Shown: positions 43,463 to 53,384 of the stretch, one piece after another | How positions within the stretch are numbered: the first letter of the stretch is position 1 | How the letters are laid out: each line of letters begins with the position of its first letter | Assembly: GCA_016710765.1 (NCBI GenBank) | Contig: JADJUJ010000010.1 | Location: forward strand, 193,255-257,254 | Direction of reading: 5' to 3' | Origin: Lewinellaceae bacterium | Lineage (GTDB): Bacteria > Bacteroidota > Bacteroidia > Chitinophagales > Saprospiraceae | Length of the DNA: 64,000 bases | Notes under the pieces: generated by a model | The model's database searches: none | What the model saw: only the letters and a program-made list of their open reading frames with translations | What the model was told of the DNA's origin: nothing | Made by a program: the position numbers and the translations under genes

Positions 43463-44248
43463 ATGGCCCTTACCTTTCAGCTCCCAGCCGACATGGAGCC
43501 CTTTCGGGAACAACTCCTTCAAACCAAAAGGTCCTTTATCCGGGCAGAAGCCGGCCCTGAGGCCGATACTACGCCCTGGCAAAGCAAAATTGGTGGCATA
43601 CCCTATCAAACCACAGAAACTGGTTGGCCCGAGAGCCCCGACGGAACCCCGCTTATCTTTTTGGCCCAACTCAATTTTGCTGAAATGCCCGCGCTGGCCC
43701 CATTTCCGGAAAAAGGAATCCTCCAGTTTTTTATTTCCGACGATGACTTGTACGGCATGGATTTCGACGATGGCGAAAACCCCGACACCTTCCGCGTGCT
43801 GTTCTACCCTGAACCGGTGATGGAGCCACGGAAATTGAAAAAAGTGGCTTCCCGAACCGAAATTGACTTGTTGCCACACCACCCTGAAATTGCTTACCCC
43901 CTGCAATTTCGACTGGAAGAAGAAGTTGTGCCCATGACCGACTACCAGTTTTACCAACAATTCGGCGCAGGTTTTTTCCGGCAGTTCGGCGAGCAGGAAT
44001 GGGGTATTGCCAATACTTTCGGCCGTGCCGTCAGGGCAGAGGGGCATAAAGTCGGCGGTTATGCCTATTTCACACAGGATGACCCCCGAAACCCGGAAGA
44101 TCCCATGCTGCTGCTGCTGCAAATTGATTCAGACGAAAAAATGGATTTGATGTGGGGCGACATGGGTGTCGGCCACTTTTTTATCCGGGAAAAAGATCTC
44201 CTGAACAAGGATTTCAGCAGGGTGCTGTACGATTGGGATTGCCTGTAA
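43463..44248 (+). CDS. DUF1963 (YwqG-like) protein
   Basis: 261 residues from ATG 43463, soluble. The YwqG/DUF1963 pattern is visible: SKIGGIPYQTTETGWPESPD, LIFLAQLNFAEMP, GILQFFISDDDLYGMDFDD, VGGYAYFTQDDPR, MLLLLQIDSDEKMDLMWGD and GVGHFFIREKDL near the C-terminus. The family is widespread in bacteria and has no established function. It ends 23 bp before the convergent porQ gene. Confidence 0.85.
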   Translation: MALTFQLPADMEPFREQLLQTKRSFIRAEAGPEADTTPWQSKIGGIPYQTTETGWPESPDGTPLIFLAQLNFAEMPALAPFPEKGILQFFISDDDLYGMDFDDGENPDTFRVLFYPEPVMEPRKLKKVASRTEIDLLPHHPEIAYPLQFRLEEEVVPMTDYQFYQQFGAGFFRQFGEQEWGIANTFGRAVRAEGHKVGGYAYFTQDDPRNPEDPMLLLLQIDSDEKMDLMWGDMGVGHFFIREKDLLNKDFSRVLYDWDCL

Positions 44249-44271
44249 ACGGCGGACGTTAGTCTTTGAGG

Positions 44272-45320
44272 TTAGAAATCCCGCAGATTGGTACCGATAC
44301 CAACGTGAAGTACGCCACCAGCCAAATGGTACGCAGCGTAGCCAACATCAATCCGAAACTTGCTGATTTTCACCCCTATCCCACCAGAAAAGCCAGCCAG
44401 GCTTCGGTAGTTGTTTACCGAAAGTTCTCTCCGCCGCAGGTGATTATAGCCTAAACGGATACGGAACGATTCGTTGGCGCCCAACAAAAACTCTCCGTTA
44501 AAAATAAAGTGCCGGAAGAAGTTATCAATGCCCGGGTTTCCTTTCGACTGCTGTGTATCGCCGCCAAACAGCAGCACGGAGTTATCCTGTGCATTGGGAT
44601 CGTCGTAACGGATTTGCCACTGGGTAAGGTGATGCGCTATAACCGAAAACCGGAATGGCATGTAGCGAAGTCGTTTGCTGAACCCGATCTGCATATCGGA
44701 GGGCAGCGATTCTTTTTACCGTTGTACGTCGCCAATTGGGTGCCATAGTTCCGCAGTACCAGCGCCGCCGTGAAGCGCCTGGCAGTGTCGCAGTACATCA
44801 GCCCGGCGTCGGCCGCGAGCCCGGAGGCTTGGTATACATCGAGTGTAGATACAGCAAACCGGACATTCAATCCGAGGGAAAAACGCTCGCTCAGTTGCCT
44901 GGCGCCGCCCAGGGTAAAGGCTGTTTCGGAAGCCTTGATACTCCCCAGAATGTTCCCAAACTCGTCGGCCTGCTTGATGTCGCCATAGCTCATGTATTGC
45001 AGTCCACCGTGTACAGTAAAGCCAATTTTAGGCAAATAGTGCGCATAAGCAGCATACCCATGCTGGATGTCGGTGAGAAAAAAATTATGGTTAAAACTCA
45101 AATGCCCAGCCATACTGGGGTTGAGCGCTGCGGGATTGGTGGCAGCAAAAACCACATCATCGTCCTTTACCGCAATTTGAATGCCGCCAAGGGCGGTAAT
45201 TCTGGCGGAGGGCGATAAAGACAGAAATTGGAACACATGCTGTCCGCCAGTTACCTGAGCCCTCACCGGGCTCGCCAACAGAGCAATAAAGCTCGCTAAG
45301 AGGAGTATTATTCGATTCAT
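44272..45320 (-). CDS. porQ: Type IX secretion system protein PorQ
   Basis: 349 residues from ATG 45320, with a signal peptide ending SPVRAQ. PorQ is an outer-membrane beta-barrel of the T9SS, related to PorV/PorP-type FadL barrels and tied in Porphyromonas to the attachment complex with PorU, PorV and PorZ. The family opening GGQHVFQFLSLSPSARITAL is clear, followed by DIQHGYAAYAHYLPKIGF and strand-rich repeats to the end (FRIDVGYAAYHLAGGVLHVG). The frame changes in the T-run 44713-44717 (one base short), which restores KESLPSDMQIGFSKRL. No other por gene is adjacent. It confirms that the organism uses T9SS. Confidence 0.88.
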
Positions 45321-45426
45321 ATCGTCGTTTTGGCTGTGCCTACTGCAAAGGTTGACGATAAAATCCGTAATCGGGCTGCCTGAGAAAGAAAAAAAGGCAA
45401 AAAAGCGCTCAATTAAGGCTTAACCA

Positions 45427-46032
45427 TTACTCTTTTTTCCAGATAGTCCGACAGTTTCCCATGATACAATCCGCTTTGCGTACCAGTTCGCCTTGCTCAT
45501 CGTATTCCCGGAGCTCGCCTTGTTCGCCGGAGAACCCTTCACCGTCGGGAGCATAGGTACCCTCTGCTTTTTTGTTTCCGTTTTCGTAATACTCCACGAA
45601 CGGGCCATTTTCCTCATTGTGAACAATGGTCACCTGTTCCTCCAACTGACCATTGGGATAATACCGCAAACTGAGTCCTTCCATGGCGCCATCAACAAAT
45701 TGCTGTTGAATCACCAGGTTCCCCTTTTCACTGTATTTTTGAAAAGCACCGTCTAAAACGCCGTTGCGATAATGTTCCAGGCTTTCTACTTTGCCGCTTG
45801 GGTAATAGAACCGGCGCTCACCCTGAAGGGTATCATTGACATATGTTGCTGTTTCAGCCAAGGTGCCATCGTCGAAAAACCGCTGATAAAGACCATGTTT
45901 GGCCCCATCCTTTTTCCGCCGCTCAAACCGCTCCTTCTGGCCCAAATCGTTTTTTTGTTCCACCGTATCTATGGTACAGGCGCCGAGCATCAGAATCAGC
46001 AAAAAAAGAACAGTATGGGATAATATGCGCAT
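45427..46032 (-). CDS. YwqK/MORN-variant repeat lipoprotein
   Basis: 201 residues from ATG 46032, preferred over an upstream in-frame start because it begins a lipoprotein signal (VLFLLILMLGACTID, lipidated Cys). The rest is five or six repeats of the YwqK/MORN-variant type with pattern G-x4-YY-x-NG-x2: HGLYQRFFDDGTLAE, QGERRFYYPSGKVES, EGLSLRYYPNGQLEE, NGPFVEYYENGNKKAE. Such repeats form beta-hairpin ladders. In Bacillus, YwqK is a toxin immunity relative, but in Bacteroidota these lipoproteins are common and unassigned. No toxin gene is adjacent. Confidence 0.85.
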   Translation of the reverse strand: MRILSHTVLFLLILMLGACTIDTVEQKNDLGQKERFERRKKDGAKHGLYQRFFDDGTLAETATYVNDTLQGERRFYYPSGKVESLEHYRNGVLDGAFQKYSEKGNLVIQQQFVDGAMEGLSLRYYPNGQLEEQVTIVHNEENGPFVEYYENGNKKAEGTYAPDGEGFSGEQGELREYDEQGELVRKADCIMGNCRTIWKKE

Positions 46033-46213
46033 GGTTGGGTACAAGTTAATGAACCCAGGATAAACGCCCGGTGCAGGATAAAAATTATGCTTCGGGCGCG
46101 CCTTTCGGTTACCCAGTGATATTTTTGGCCTTGGGCTCACTCCCTAAAAAGAGTGGCGCCGTTGATTTAACGACGCACAACCAAAGCCCATAACCCAATG
46201 GCTAAATCCCAGC

Positions 46214-48003
46214 TTAATTCAGCACCAACTGTTCGGTAAACACCCTGTCGCCTTGTACGACCTGGATCACAATCGTTCCTTTCGCGTATGCACTCAGGTC
46301 AAACTGTTGAAAATAGGCGCCGCTGAAAGCATTCAATTCCTCCCGAAACAATTGCCGGCCCGACATGTCGAGCAAAGTCACGACCGTAGCAACAGGCTCT
46401 GCTTTAAATTCGATGGTGGCCGGCCCTGAACTGGGGTTGGGGTACACCCTGAACGCACGCAGTGCCAACTGTCGTTCGGAAGCAATTGCCCCCCCTGCTG
46501 CAGCATCGGATGGCGCAGCACCCTCTTCGACGGGGCGTTGAATGGTAATTACCTGGCCATTTTTAAGTTTTTCCTGATCCCGCTTATCCCAGTCGGGGGT
46601 ATAAAAACGGCGCATTTCCTTTTCGCCTGCATCATCAGTGGTGGTGACAATGACCCGGCTTTCATTCCTGCAACTCCGCAGACTCAATTCGACTGTCTGA
46701 GCAGAATTGTCGCGGAGGAAGTCTACACTAATTTTTTCCTCGGGCTGGTATTGTGCTATTTCGTTCCACAAATCGTCGCTGTTGCGTATCGGCGTGCCAT
46801 TGATGGCGGTAATTACATCACCTTTTTGCAAGGAAGCATCCTGAGCAGCAGCATCTGCTGTAAACCCGGTTATGCTGGCTCCCTGATCATCGGATTGGGT
46901 ATACACGCCCAGGCAGGCGGCTTTGCTGCGATCCTGGACATCAACGTTGCTCCAGTTCCAGGGGGTGTTTTGAAATTCCTGAACTCGGTATTTTTTAATT
47001 GTTCTACCACGGCTCCCAGCGGATCAGACTGTCCTTCAAGCGTAACAGTTGTCGTTGCCGCTTTTCCATTGCGGCGGTAATGCGCTACTATTTGGTCGCC
47101 CACCTGGGCATCGGACAGGAAATCCTGTATGTCTTCCCAATCCTCAACAACAGCATCATTCAGTTGGGTCAGTACATCGCCATTGCGCAAGCCGGCTTTT
47201 TCAGCGGCGGCAGATCTAACCACATTGATCCGAACGCCTTTTCCAGCGCCGCTGCTTGCTGTCGTAATACCCATGTAGCCGCTGCGCTGTTGTCCGCAAT
47301 TGACAGCATTCAAATCAGTCCGACGCGTTAACACGGCCTCTGTCGTAAATTCGGAGCCATTGCGGCTGTAAAGGATAGCCATCCGGTCGCCAGGTTTAGC
47401 ATTTTTCATGGCTGCCGAAATGTCTGAAAACCGGTTTACCGGAATACCATTGAGGGCAAGTACATTATCATTGTTGCGCAAGCCGGCCATGGCTGCAGCG
47501 GAGCAACGCACCACATCTACCACCACACCATCTTCATTGGCCGACTCATCCGAATCCAGTTGAACGCCCAAAAAGCCACGGTTGTCGACAATCACCTTGT
47601 CGTCTACCCAAACTTGTACATTCTGCATCGCATCGCCGATGATCACACCGGCGCGATCGATGGTTTCATTGATGTCCACAGATTTGGCGTTTGTCGTAGA
47701 TGATTTTGAGCCGTTGCTGCGTATGGTGCGTTTGAACGCACCATCTATGGCTTCCTCTGTGATGGCAATACTGACACCCTCCGCCTGGTGGTCGCGGAGG
47801 TATGCCTCCACATCAAAATTGGCAGCAGCCTGCCCTTTCTTTTCCATCAATACCTCCTCCGTTGTGCCATCCTCCCGAACGGTGAACTGCTGGATGGTAA
47901 TTCTCTTTTCTACCGGAACGCTGGCATCACTTTGTTGGGCAGAAAGGTTGAGGGTGCACCAGGGAAGCAGTGCAGTGGCGAGCATAAGTCCAATTGTTTT
48001 CAT
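46214..48003 (-). CDS. Secreted triple-PDZ protein with T9SS sorting tail
   Basis: About 596 residues. ATG 48003 begins a clean signal peptide (TIGLMLATALLPWCTLNLSAQ). Three PDZ domains follow: GFLGVQLDSDESANEDGVVV...LRNNDNVLALNGIPV, GYMGITTASSGAGKG...LRNGDVLTQLNDAVV, and ASITGFTADAAAQDASLQKGD...AINGTPI. The C-terminus is a T9SS tail (FRVYPNPSSGPATIEFKAEP... EQLVLN). No protease domain is present, so this is a PDZ-only extracellular scaffold or binding protein. The frame changes in the A-run complementary to 46968-46971 (one base short), restoring FKNTPWNWSNVDVQDRSK. Confidence 0.85.
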
Positions 48004-48340
48004 AGCGTAATTAGTTGTAGCATGCTTTCTGTTCAGCAGCATAAAGAAAAGTATCGACAGGACAATGACAAGGCATTTGCTTCCAAGTTGCAGGAAATGG
48101 GGACAAGGGACTATTTTTTTCGACTTATGAATTTGCCCGGGGGCTTAAAATCCGTTTTTAACCTTTCAGCGTTGCAACAACAGCATGACAGATTTGGCAT
48201 ATATGTTAACATTTTAAGCGGATGGTTTGGATACGGCATACTTGGTCCAAAAAATCTGCGTTATAACTCTAATCCTCATTTAATCCGGTTCTCCCGGTTA
48301 AAATTGACGCAGACAAGAACCAAAACCACCTCCTGATCTT
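48004..48340. other. 337-bp divergent intergenic region
   Basis: It lies between the PDZ gene (minus) and the response regulator (plus) and should hold both promoters. I saw no clear TAnnTTTG box, hairpin or small gene. Confidence 0.5.
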
Positions 48341-49072
48341 ATGGCAAGTGCGAACTACAAAATCCTGCTGGTAGAAGACGACCAAAACTTTGGAGACGTC
48401 CTCCGCTCCTACCTTGAGATGCACGACTATCAGGTAACCCTCGCCACAGATGGCGTGCTGGGACTTGAGGCATTCAAGAAACAATCTTACGACCTCTGCA
48501 TTTTTGATGTGATGATGCCTCGAAAAGATGGGTTCACCCTTGCCAAAGAAGTGCGGGAAAAGAATGCAGAAGTGCCCATTATTTTTCTAACGGCCAAAAC
48601 CATGAAGGATGATGTGCTGCAGGGTTTTAAACTCGGCGCCGACGACTATATTTCCAAGCCCTTCAATTCTGAGGAATTGCTGTTGCGCATACAGGCCGTT
48701 CTCAAGCGCCTCAACAAGGCCGCCGACCCACGGGATGAGCAACGCGAATTCAAAATCGGACAATACCATTTCAATTATCCTTTGCGTATCCTCACCTTTA
48801 ACGGCGCTGCCAAAGACGAGGAAAACCAGTGGAAACTGAGCCCGAAAGAAGCCGAACTGCTTCGCCTCTTTTGCAAATACATCAACGATGTGACCCCTCG
48901 CTCGGAGGCCCTTACTAAAATCTGGCACGAAGACAACTACTTTACCGCCCGATCGATGGATGTATTTGTGACCAAACTCCGGAAATACCTCGCCAAAGAC
49001 AACACCATTGAAATTGTCAACATACACGGCAACGGCTTTCAGTTGTTGGTAAAAGACCCGAATCCGGCATAA
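48341..49072 (+). CDS. OmpR/PhoB-family response regulator
   Basis: 243 residues from ATG 48341. The N-terminal receiver domain has acidic residues in VEDDQ, the phospho-acceptor Asp56 in IFDVMMPRKDG, the Thr in FLTAK and the Lys in YISKPFN. The C-terminal winged helix (LSPKEAELLRLFCKYIN...RSMDVFVTKLRKYL...IVNIHGNGFQLL) is a typical Trans_reg_C DNA-binding domain. It resembles RprY-type regulators of Bacteroidota. No histidine kinase is adjacent, so its partner is elsewhere. The stop is 2 bp before the PhyH gene, so the two are co-translated. Confidence 0.93.
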   Translation: MASANYKILLVEDDQNFGDVLRSYLEMHDYQVTLATDGVLGLEAFKKQSYDLCIFDVMMPRKDGFTLAKEVREKNAEVPIIFLTAKTMKDDVLQGFKLGADDYISKPFNSEELLLRIQAVLKRLNKAADPRDEQREFKIGQYHFNYPLRILTFNGAAKDEENQWKLSPKEAELLRLFCKYINDVTPRSEALTKIWHEDNYFTARSMDVFVTKLRKYLAKDNTIEIVNIHGNGFQLLVKDPNPA

Positions 49073-49074
49073 CT

Positions 49075-50064
49075 ATGCTTCAGCGTTTTTTTGAAAAATA
49101 CACCGGTTTCCTCCGCAGTTGGAAACCGGTGTATGTTGTTAATAACCTGCTTAACCGCGACAAACTCCGGCACAACAAATCTTTGTACCGGCAGTATGGC
49201 TTGCAAAAAAGCCTTTACAGCCCGCTGGGCTCCAGTGATTTTCCGGAACATCACCCCGATATCCCCTGGCTCGACCAGCCTAACCCACTGCCCCGGCTCG
49301 AAGCACACCCCGAATTTCAGGCCTTGCCAGCCGATTTTCAGCACTGCGCCCGGCAATTTGTAGCCGATGGTTTTTGTGTATTAAAAAATTATTTCCCGGA
49401 GCACCTCACCAGTGCCCTGAACGACGACATGGACGCCCGGCTACGCACCGGAAAAGCCGGATTCAACTATACCGGAAGAAAAATTTTCAACCTGCACGAA
49501 AGCAGTCCGCTGGCCAACGAGCAATTTCTCCGCCAACCAGAACTGCTCCATTTTCTGTCTTTTTTGTTGGGCAAAAATGTCATCCCGTTCCAGACCCTCG
49601 GTTTTATTCAGGGCAGCGAACAACGGGCTCACTCCGATTCTATCCACATGACCACCGAGCCACAGGGCTACCTGATTGCTACCTGGATTGCACTGGAGGA
49701 TACCAGCCCCGACAACGGACCGCTGTTTTACTTTCCCGGCAGCCACCGCCTGCCCTATGTCATGAGTGGCGATTACCCCTCCGGCAACACCGCCTGGACG
49801 ATAGGCGAAGAAAGCAACCGCCGATTTGAAGACCGGATCGAACAACTGATACAAGAACATCAATTACAACCCCAGCCCTTTTTGGCCAAACGGGGCGATG
49901 TGCTGGTTTGGCATGCCAACCTGCTGCACGGCGGCAGCCCCATCCGCAAAGAAGGCAGTACCCGAAGAAGCCTGGTATGCCACTATTTTGCAGAAGGCGT
50001 GATCTGCTATCATGAAATGTCGCAACGCCCTGCACTGATTCCACCAGCGACAGGCAACCGTTAA
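49075..50064 (+). CDS. Phytanoyl-CoA dioxygenase family (PhyH) oxygenase
   Basis: 329 residues from ATG 49075. Fe(II)/2-oxoglutarate-dependent oxygenase fold of the PhyH type. The metal triad is visible as AHSDSIHM (His186, Asp188) and ANLLHGG (His285), and the 2-oxoglutarate-binding Arg probably lies in STRRSLVCHYF. The middle has the PhyH marks IALEDTSPDNGPLFYFPGSH and KRGDVLVWHANL. The substrate is unknown; relatives hydroxylate lipids, amino acids or natural products. It is coupled to the upstream response regulator, which is unusual. Confidence 0.85.
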   Translation: MLQRFFEKYTGFLRSWKPVYVVNNLLNRDKLRHNKSLYRQYGLQKSLYSPLGSSDFPEHHPDIPWLDQPNPLPRLEAHPEFQALPADFQHCARQFVADGFCVLKNYFPEHLTSALNDDMDARLRTGKAGFNYTGRKIFNLHESSPLANEQFLRQPELLHFLSFLLGKNVIPFQTLGFIQGSEQRAHSDSIHMTTEPQGYLIATWIALEDTSPDNGPLFYFPGSHRLPYVMSGDYPSGNTAWTIGEESNRRFEDRIEQLIQEHQLQPQPFLAKRGDVLVWHANLLHGGSPIRKEGSTRRSLVCHYFAEGVICYHEMSQRPALIPPATGNR

Positions 50065-50154
50065 AGGCCCAACACCATCATACCATAAAGCCTTATCGGG
50101 TCGTTAAGGTTCGATAAAAATACAAAATGGGCGAATTTTTGCCCAAAAGCTGCT

Positions 50155-50162
50155 TATTTTTG
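50155..50162 (+). promoter_or_regulatory. -7 box for the DUF6089 gene
   Basis: TATTTTTG fits TAnnTTTG, 20 bp before ATG 50182. A TTTTTG lies 13 bp upstream, shorter than the usual spacing. Confidence 0.4.
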
Positions 50163-50181
50163 CAGGCTTAAACATAAACGA

Positions 50182-50997
50182 ATGAATCATATCAGATTTT
50201 GGATTGTATTGGGTGGTCTGTTGCTCGTAGCACCCTCCGCTTTCGGGCAAATGAAAGGCTGGGAATTGGGCGCATGGGCAGGTGGCTCCAACTATTTTGG
50301 TGACCTGAACACCAACTGGAGAATCAACCGGACCCAACTCGCCGGTGGCGCAGTCATGCGGTACAACTTCAACGACCGTCTGGCTTTGCGCTTTGGGCTG
50401 TCAGCTGGTAGCCTCAGTGCTACCGACAGTGATTCTAAAAATGTCTTTGAGCAACGCCGCAACCTGTCGTTTAAAACAGCGCTTTTTGACGGTGGCGCCT
50501 TTTTTGAATTCAATTTCCTCCCCTACGTTCACGGGCACCGCGACTATTACTACACGCCTTTTGTGTTCGTTGGGCCGGCTTTTTTCAATTTTAGCCCCAA
50601 AGCAGAACTCAACGGAGAGACTTACAAATTGCGGGAATACGGTACCGAGGGACAGTTCCGCGGTGAAGAATACAACAGCACCCAGGGCGCGCTCGCTTAT
50701 GGTGTAGGTTTTAAGCTCGACCTCAGTTACCGCTGGAGTATTAACGTGGAAGTAAGTGGCCGCAAACTGTTTACCGATTACCTCGACGACGTCAGTGGCA
50801 ATTATGCCGATCCCAGCGATCTGATTTCACTACACGGTGATGTGGCCGCAGCGCTGGCCGACCGATCGGTTGAACCCAAAATCGGGGCTGCTGGCAGGCA
50901 ACGCGGCAATGGCAAGAGCAACGACATGTATGTTTTTGCTGGCGTTGGACTGGTGTATTACTTTGGCCAGATCCGTTGTCCCGAATTTTTACGCTAA
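50182..50997 (+). CDS. DUF6089/PorG-like outer-membrane beta-barrel protein
   Basis: 271 residues from ATG 50182, with a signal peptide ending SAFGQ. The DUF6089 pattern is visible: ELGAWAGGSNYFGDLN, AGGAVMRYNFNDRLALRFGL, LFDGGAFFEFNFLPY, YTPFVFVGPAFFNFSPKA, LSYRWSINVEVSGRKLFTDY and a terminal strand ending YVFAGVGLVYYFGQIRCPE. Several T9SS PorG-type proteins belong to this family, so it may be a T9SS barrel, but general DUF6089 proteins occur too. A strong terminator follows. Confidence 0.75.
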   Translation: MNHIRFWIVLGGLLLVAPSAFGQMKGWELGAWAGGSNYFGDLNTNWRINRTQLAGGAVMRYNFNDRLALRFGLSAGSLSATDSDSKNVFEQRRNLSFKTALFDGGAFFEFNFLPYVHGHRDYYYTPFVFVGPAFFNFSPKAELNGETYKLREYGTEGQFRGEEYNSTQGALAYGVGFKLDLSYRWSINVEVSGRKLFTDYLDDVSGNYADPSDLISLHGDVAAALADRSVEPKIGAAGRQRGNGKSNDMYVFAGVGLVYYFGQIRCPEFLR

Positions 50998-51031
50998 CCA
51001 GATAAGAACGGGTTCACAGGACTTCTTATAT

Positions 51032-51076
51032 TTCGACCTTGTCAGGCAGCACTTCCCGACAAGGTCGAATCTTTTT
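51032..51076 (+). terminator. Rho-independent terminator after the DUF6089 gene
   Basis: TTCGACCTTGTC (51032-51043) pairs perfectly with GACAAGGTCGAA (51058-51069) across 14 nt, followed by TCTTTTT. It begins 35 bp after the stop codon. Confidence 0.9.
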
Positions 51077-51107
51077 ACCTATAATAAACAAAACTAAAAC
51101 CAACCGT

Positions 51108-51698
51108 ATGTACAAGTACTTTTCTACCCTTCTGCTTCTGCTCACCGCTTATGCCGCACAGGCACAACAAACCAAACTCCCCCGTTATTTTTTGGATATT
51201 CCCGCCATTTACGCAACGGCGCCAGATGTTGCCAACGTCAAAAACAACATCGGATTGGGCGCTGAAGCTGCTTTTAACGTGGCCACACATTATGCTACGC
51301 TGCGGATTGGAGGCGGATCCACCTTTACCCTCGATCCCAAAGCAGAGGATGTGGTAGAATCTATTCAATCTACCCCTTATGGTTTGCTGGAACTGGGCGC
51401 CGGTCTGTACCGCTCCAACGGCAACCAGTGCGCCAAGCAGCACCAGAATGCCTTTACGGCTATGGCTGTGGTAGGCATGCGCTACAACATTGATACCCGA
51501 TCGGTTAAACCCGCCGAAGAAGAAGCCATCTATGGTTTGAATTTTGGCGTGGGCGCTGAGTTCAGTTATTTTTACATCACCGATATCTTTCGGAACACCG
51601 AGCTCTTCCTGCGTGGCACATATTACCCCAACCCCAAAACAACGGCTGTTAACTTCGGTTTCAAGTTCTTCCTGAACATGCGGGCGATAGGAGAATAG
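51108..51698 (+). CDS. Probable outer-membrane beta-barrel protein (196 aa)
   Basis: I chose ATG 51108 because it starts a signal peptide (YKYFSTLLLLLTAYAAQAQ). An in-frame start upstream at 51039 falls inside the terminator. The mature chain has alternating strands rich in Tyr, Phe and Gly (HYATLRIGGGSTFTLD, YGLLELGAGLYRSNG, YGLNFGVGAEFSYFYI, ELFLRGTYYPNPKT) and a final strand NFGFKFFLN. This suggests a small barrel. No family is recognised. Confidence 0.75.
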   Translation: MYKYFSTLLLLLTAYAAQAQQTKLPRYFLDIPAIYATAPDVANVKNNIGLGAEAAFNVATHYATLRIGGGSTFTLDPKAEDVVESIQSTPYGLLELGAGLYRSNGNQCAKQHQNAFTAMAVVGMRYNIDTRSVKPAEEEAIYGLNFGVGAEFSYFYITDIFRNTELFLRGTYYPNPKTTAVNFGFKFFLNMRAIGE

Positions 51699-51700
51699 TT

Positions 51701-52117
51701 TCAGGCTGGCTTGTTCAGCTCGGAATGAATACTGATGGCTCCAGTCAGCACCTTGTGGGTTGGACATTTATCCGCAATTTCCAGCAAGCGACTGGTTTGG
51801 GTTTCATCCAAATCACCTTCAAACTCAAAACGACAGTGTACCTGGCTTTCCAAAGGTCGTACACTGTCGTTTACCGTTAGCGTCAGTGTTGCCCGAATAC
51901 GTTCCAGCGGCCATTCTTTCCGGTCGGCGTACATACGCAGGGTTATGATTTTACAAGTAGCCAGGCTGCACAGCAACAGTTCATCGGGCTGCGGGCCTTT
52001 GTCGGAACCGCCGTGCTCCTCGGGTTCATCCCCTAAAACCTGGTGTTGACGGGCCTGTAAAACCGTGGTGTAATGGTCGCGGCCGATGGAGCTGCTAATC
52101 GTGCTGGAACGAGACAT
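51701..52117 (-). CDS. OsmC/Ohr family protein
   Basis: 138 residues from ATG 52117; a TTG 18 codons upstream gives an implausible extension. The OsmC fold is supported by GPQPDELLLCSLATCKIITLRMYADRK, read in two parts around the first catalytic Cys, and by LEIADKCPTHKVLTGAI with the second Cys. These are the peroxidatic pair of thiol-dependent peroxidases of the OsmC/Ohr group, which reduce organic hydroperoxides. It ends 2 bp from the convergent barrel gene. The start is 57 bp after the ATP-grasp gene's stop, on the same strand. Confidence 0.88.
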   Translation of the reverse strand: MSRSSTISSSIGRDHYTTVLQARQHQVLGDEPEEHGGSDKGPQPDELLLCSLATCKIITLRMYADRKEWPLERIRATLTLTVNDSVRPLESQVHCRFEFEGDLDETQTSRLLEIADKCPTHKVLTGAISIHSELNKPA

Positions 52118-52174
52118 GCGTGCGGTATTGGGGTCAAAATATGAAATTGATGAAGTGTCGCCTTGAGACAACCC

Positions 52175-53384
52175 TCAATTATTGGGCTTGTCTGGCGCCG
52201 GAGCACTGGCATGGTAATCCCTTGCCACCCGCTCTGCATAATTGTCGAGGAGTTCCAATACCCGCTGATGGCTGTCGGAACGCACAATAAGACCAATATG
52301 ATGTGATTTCCCTTCCATTCTCCAAACAATTTCAGCATCATTGAACTGGCTGCTATCCGGCCATTCCTGCCGGGTAAGGGACACAATGATTCCTGCGTAG
52401 TGCTTTTGCACTTTGGGCAATTTGTAAGCCGCGCCGCCAGCACCTGCCACTTCCATTTGCGCCCATTCCTCCCAGAGGTTCAAGCCGGAGGAGTACTCTA
52501 CCATTTCCGCCAGGTGCGCTCCACCTACCCTGGAAGATGTTTCCAGAAAATAATATTTTCCATCTTCATGGCACTTGATGAATTCGGTATGACTGGCGCT
52601 GTATTGCATACCAAAGGCTTTCATGACGTCGTCTGTCAATCTTTGCAGATCCTTGTCTTCCTTGCCGCCAAATGGCACCACGGCGCTGCGAAAAATACCA
52701 CCGCCATGCGCTACATCAAAAGGAGGCGCCAGGTACTTTGAAACCCGGCAAAATGCTGTTTTTCCCTCTACTGAAAGCGCGTCTACGTGATAAACATCGC
52801 CAGGCTTGAACTGCTCCACCAAAAATTCGTGCCGGTGATCACCCAATTTTTCCAGTGCCCAAAGTTCGTCTTCCGAGTATATTTTTTTCATGCCTGTGGC
52901 AGAGGCCTGGCCGCGCGGCTTCACAATCCAGGGGGCAGCTACTGTTTGTGCAAAATGCCGAATGGCATCATCGTTGAAGAGTGCGGTAAAAGCAGGGACG
53001 GGAACACCTTGTTCCGCTGCTTTCATCCGCATGGCCAGTTTGTCGCGGAAATGTCGGGCGGTGGTTTGTCCCATTCCCGGGATGCGGAAGTTTTCCCGCA
53101 GCTCGGCGCCTTTCTCCACATCAAAATCGTCGAGCGCCACGATCCGATCAATGTTCTTCGTACGCATCAGCCAACCCAGGCCGGTGATAACATCTTTCAT
53201 GTTCCACTCGTTTTCGGGACCTTGCTGCACGTAAAAGGTTTCATCAATTGATTCCCGGGCCCAGGGCTCATGCCCATTTTTTGGAGGTTAAAAGAAACAG
53301 TTGCACCGGCTTTTTTGGCGCCCTGTAAAAACGATTGCCCTTGAAATAACTGGAAACACATAGAATGGACACTGGTTTGCTCAT
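52175..53384 (-). CDS. ATP-grasp carboxylate-amine ligase-like protein
   Basis: About 402 residues from ATG 53384. The N-terminal pre-ATP-grasp region (PVSILCVSSYFKGNRFYRA) is followed by IDRIVALDDFDVEKGAELRE, the ATP-grasp lid and core (APWIVKPRGQASATGMKKIY, EFLVEQFKPGDVYHVDALS), and metal ligands in YYFLETSSRVGGAHLAEMVE. The frame changes in the T-run 53277-53282 (one base too many), restoring LLTSKNGHEPWARESIDETF. ATP-grasp ligases join a carboxylate to an amine or thiol. The substrate here is unknown; similar stand-alone proteins act in peptide or amino-acid ligation. Confidence 0.85.
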
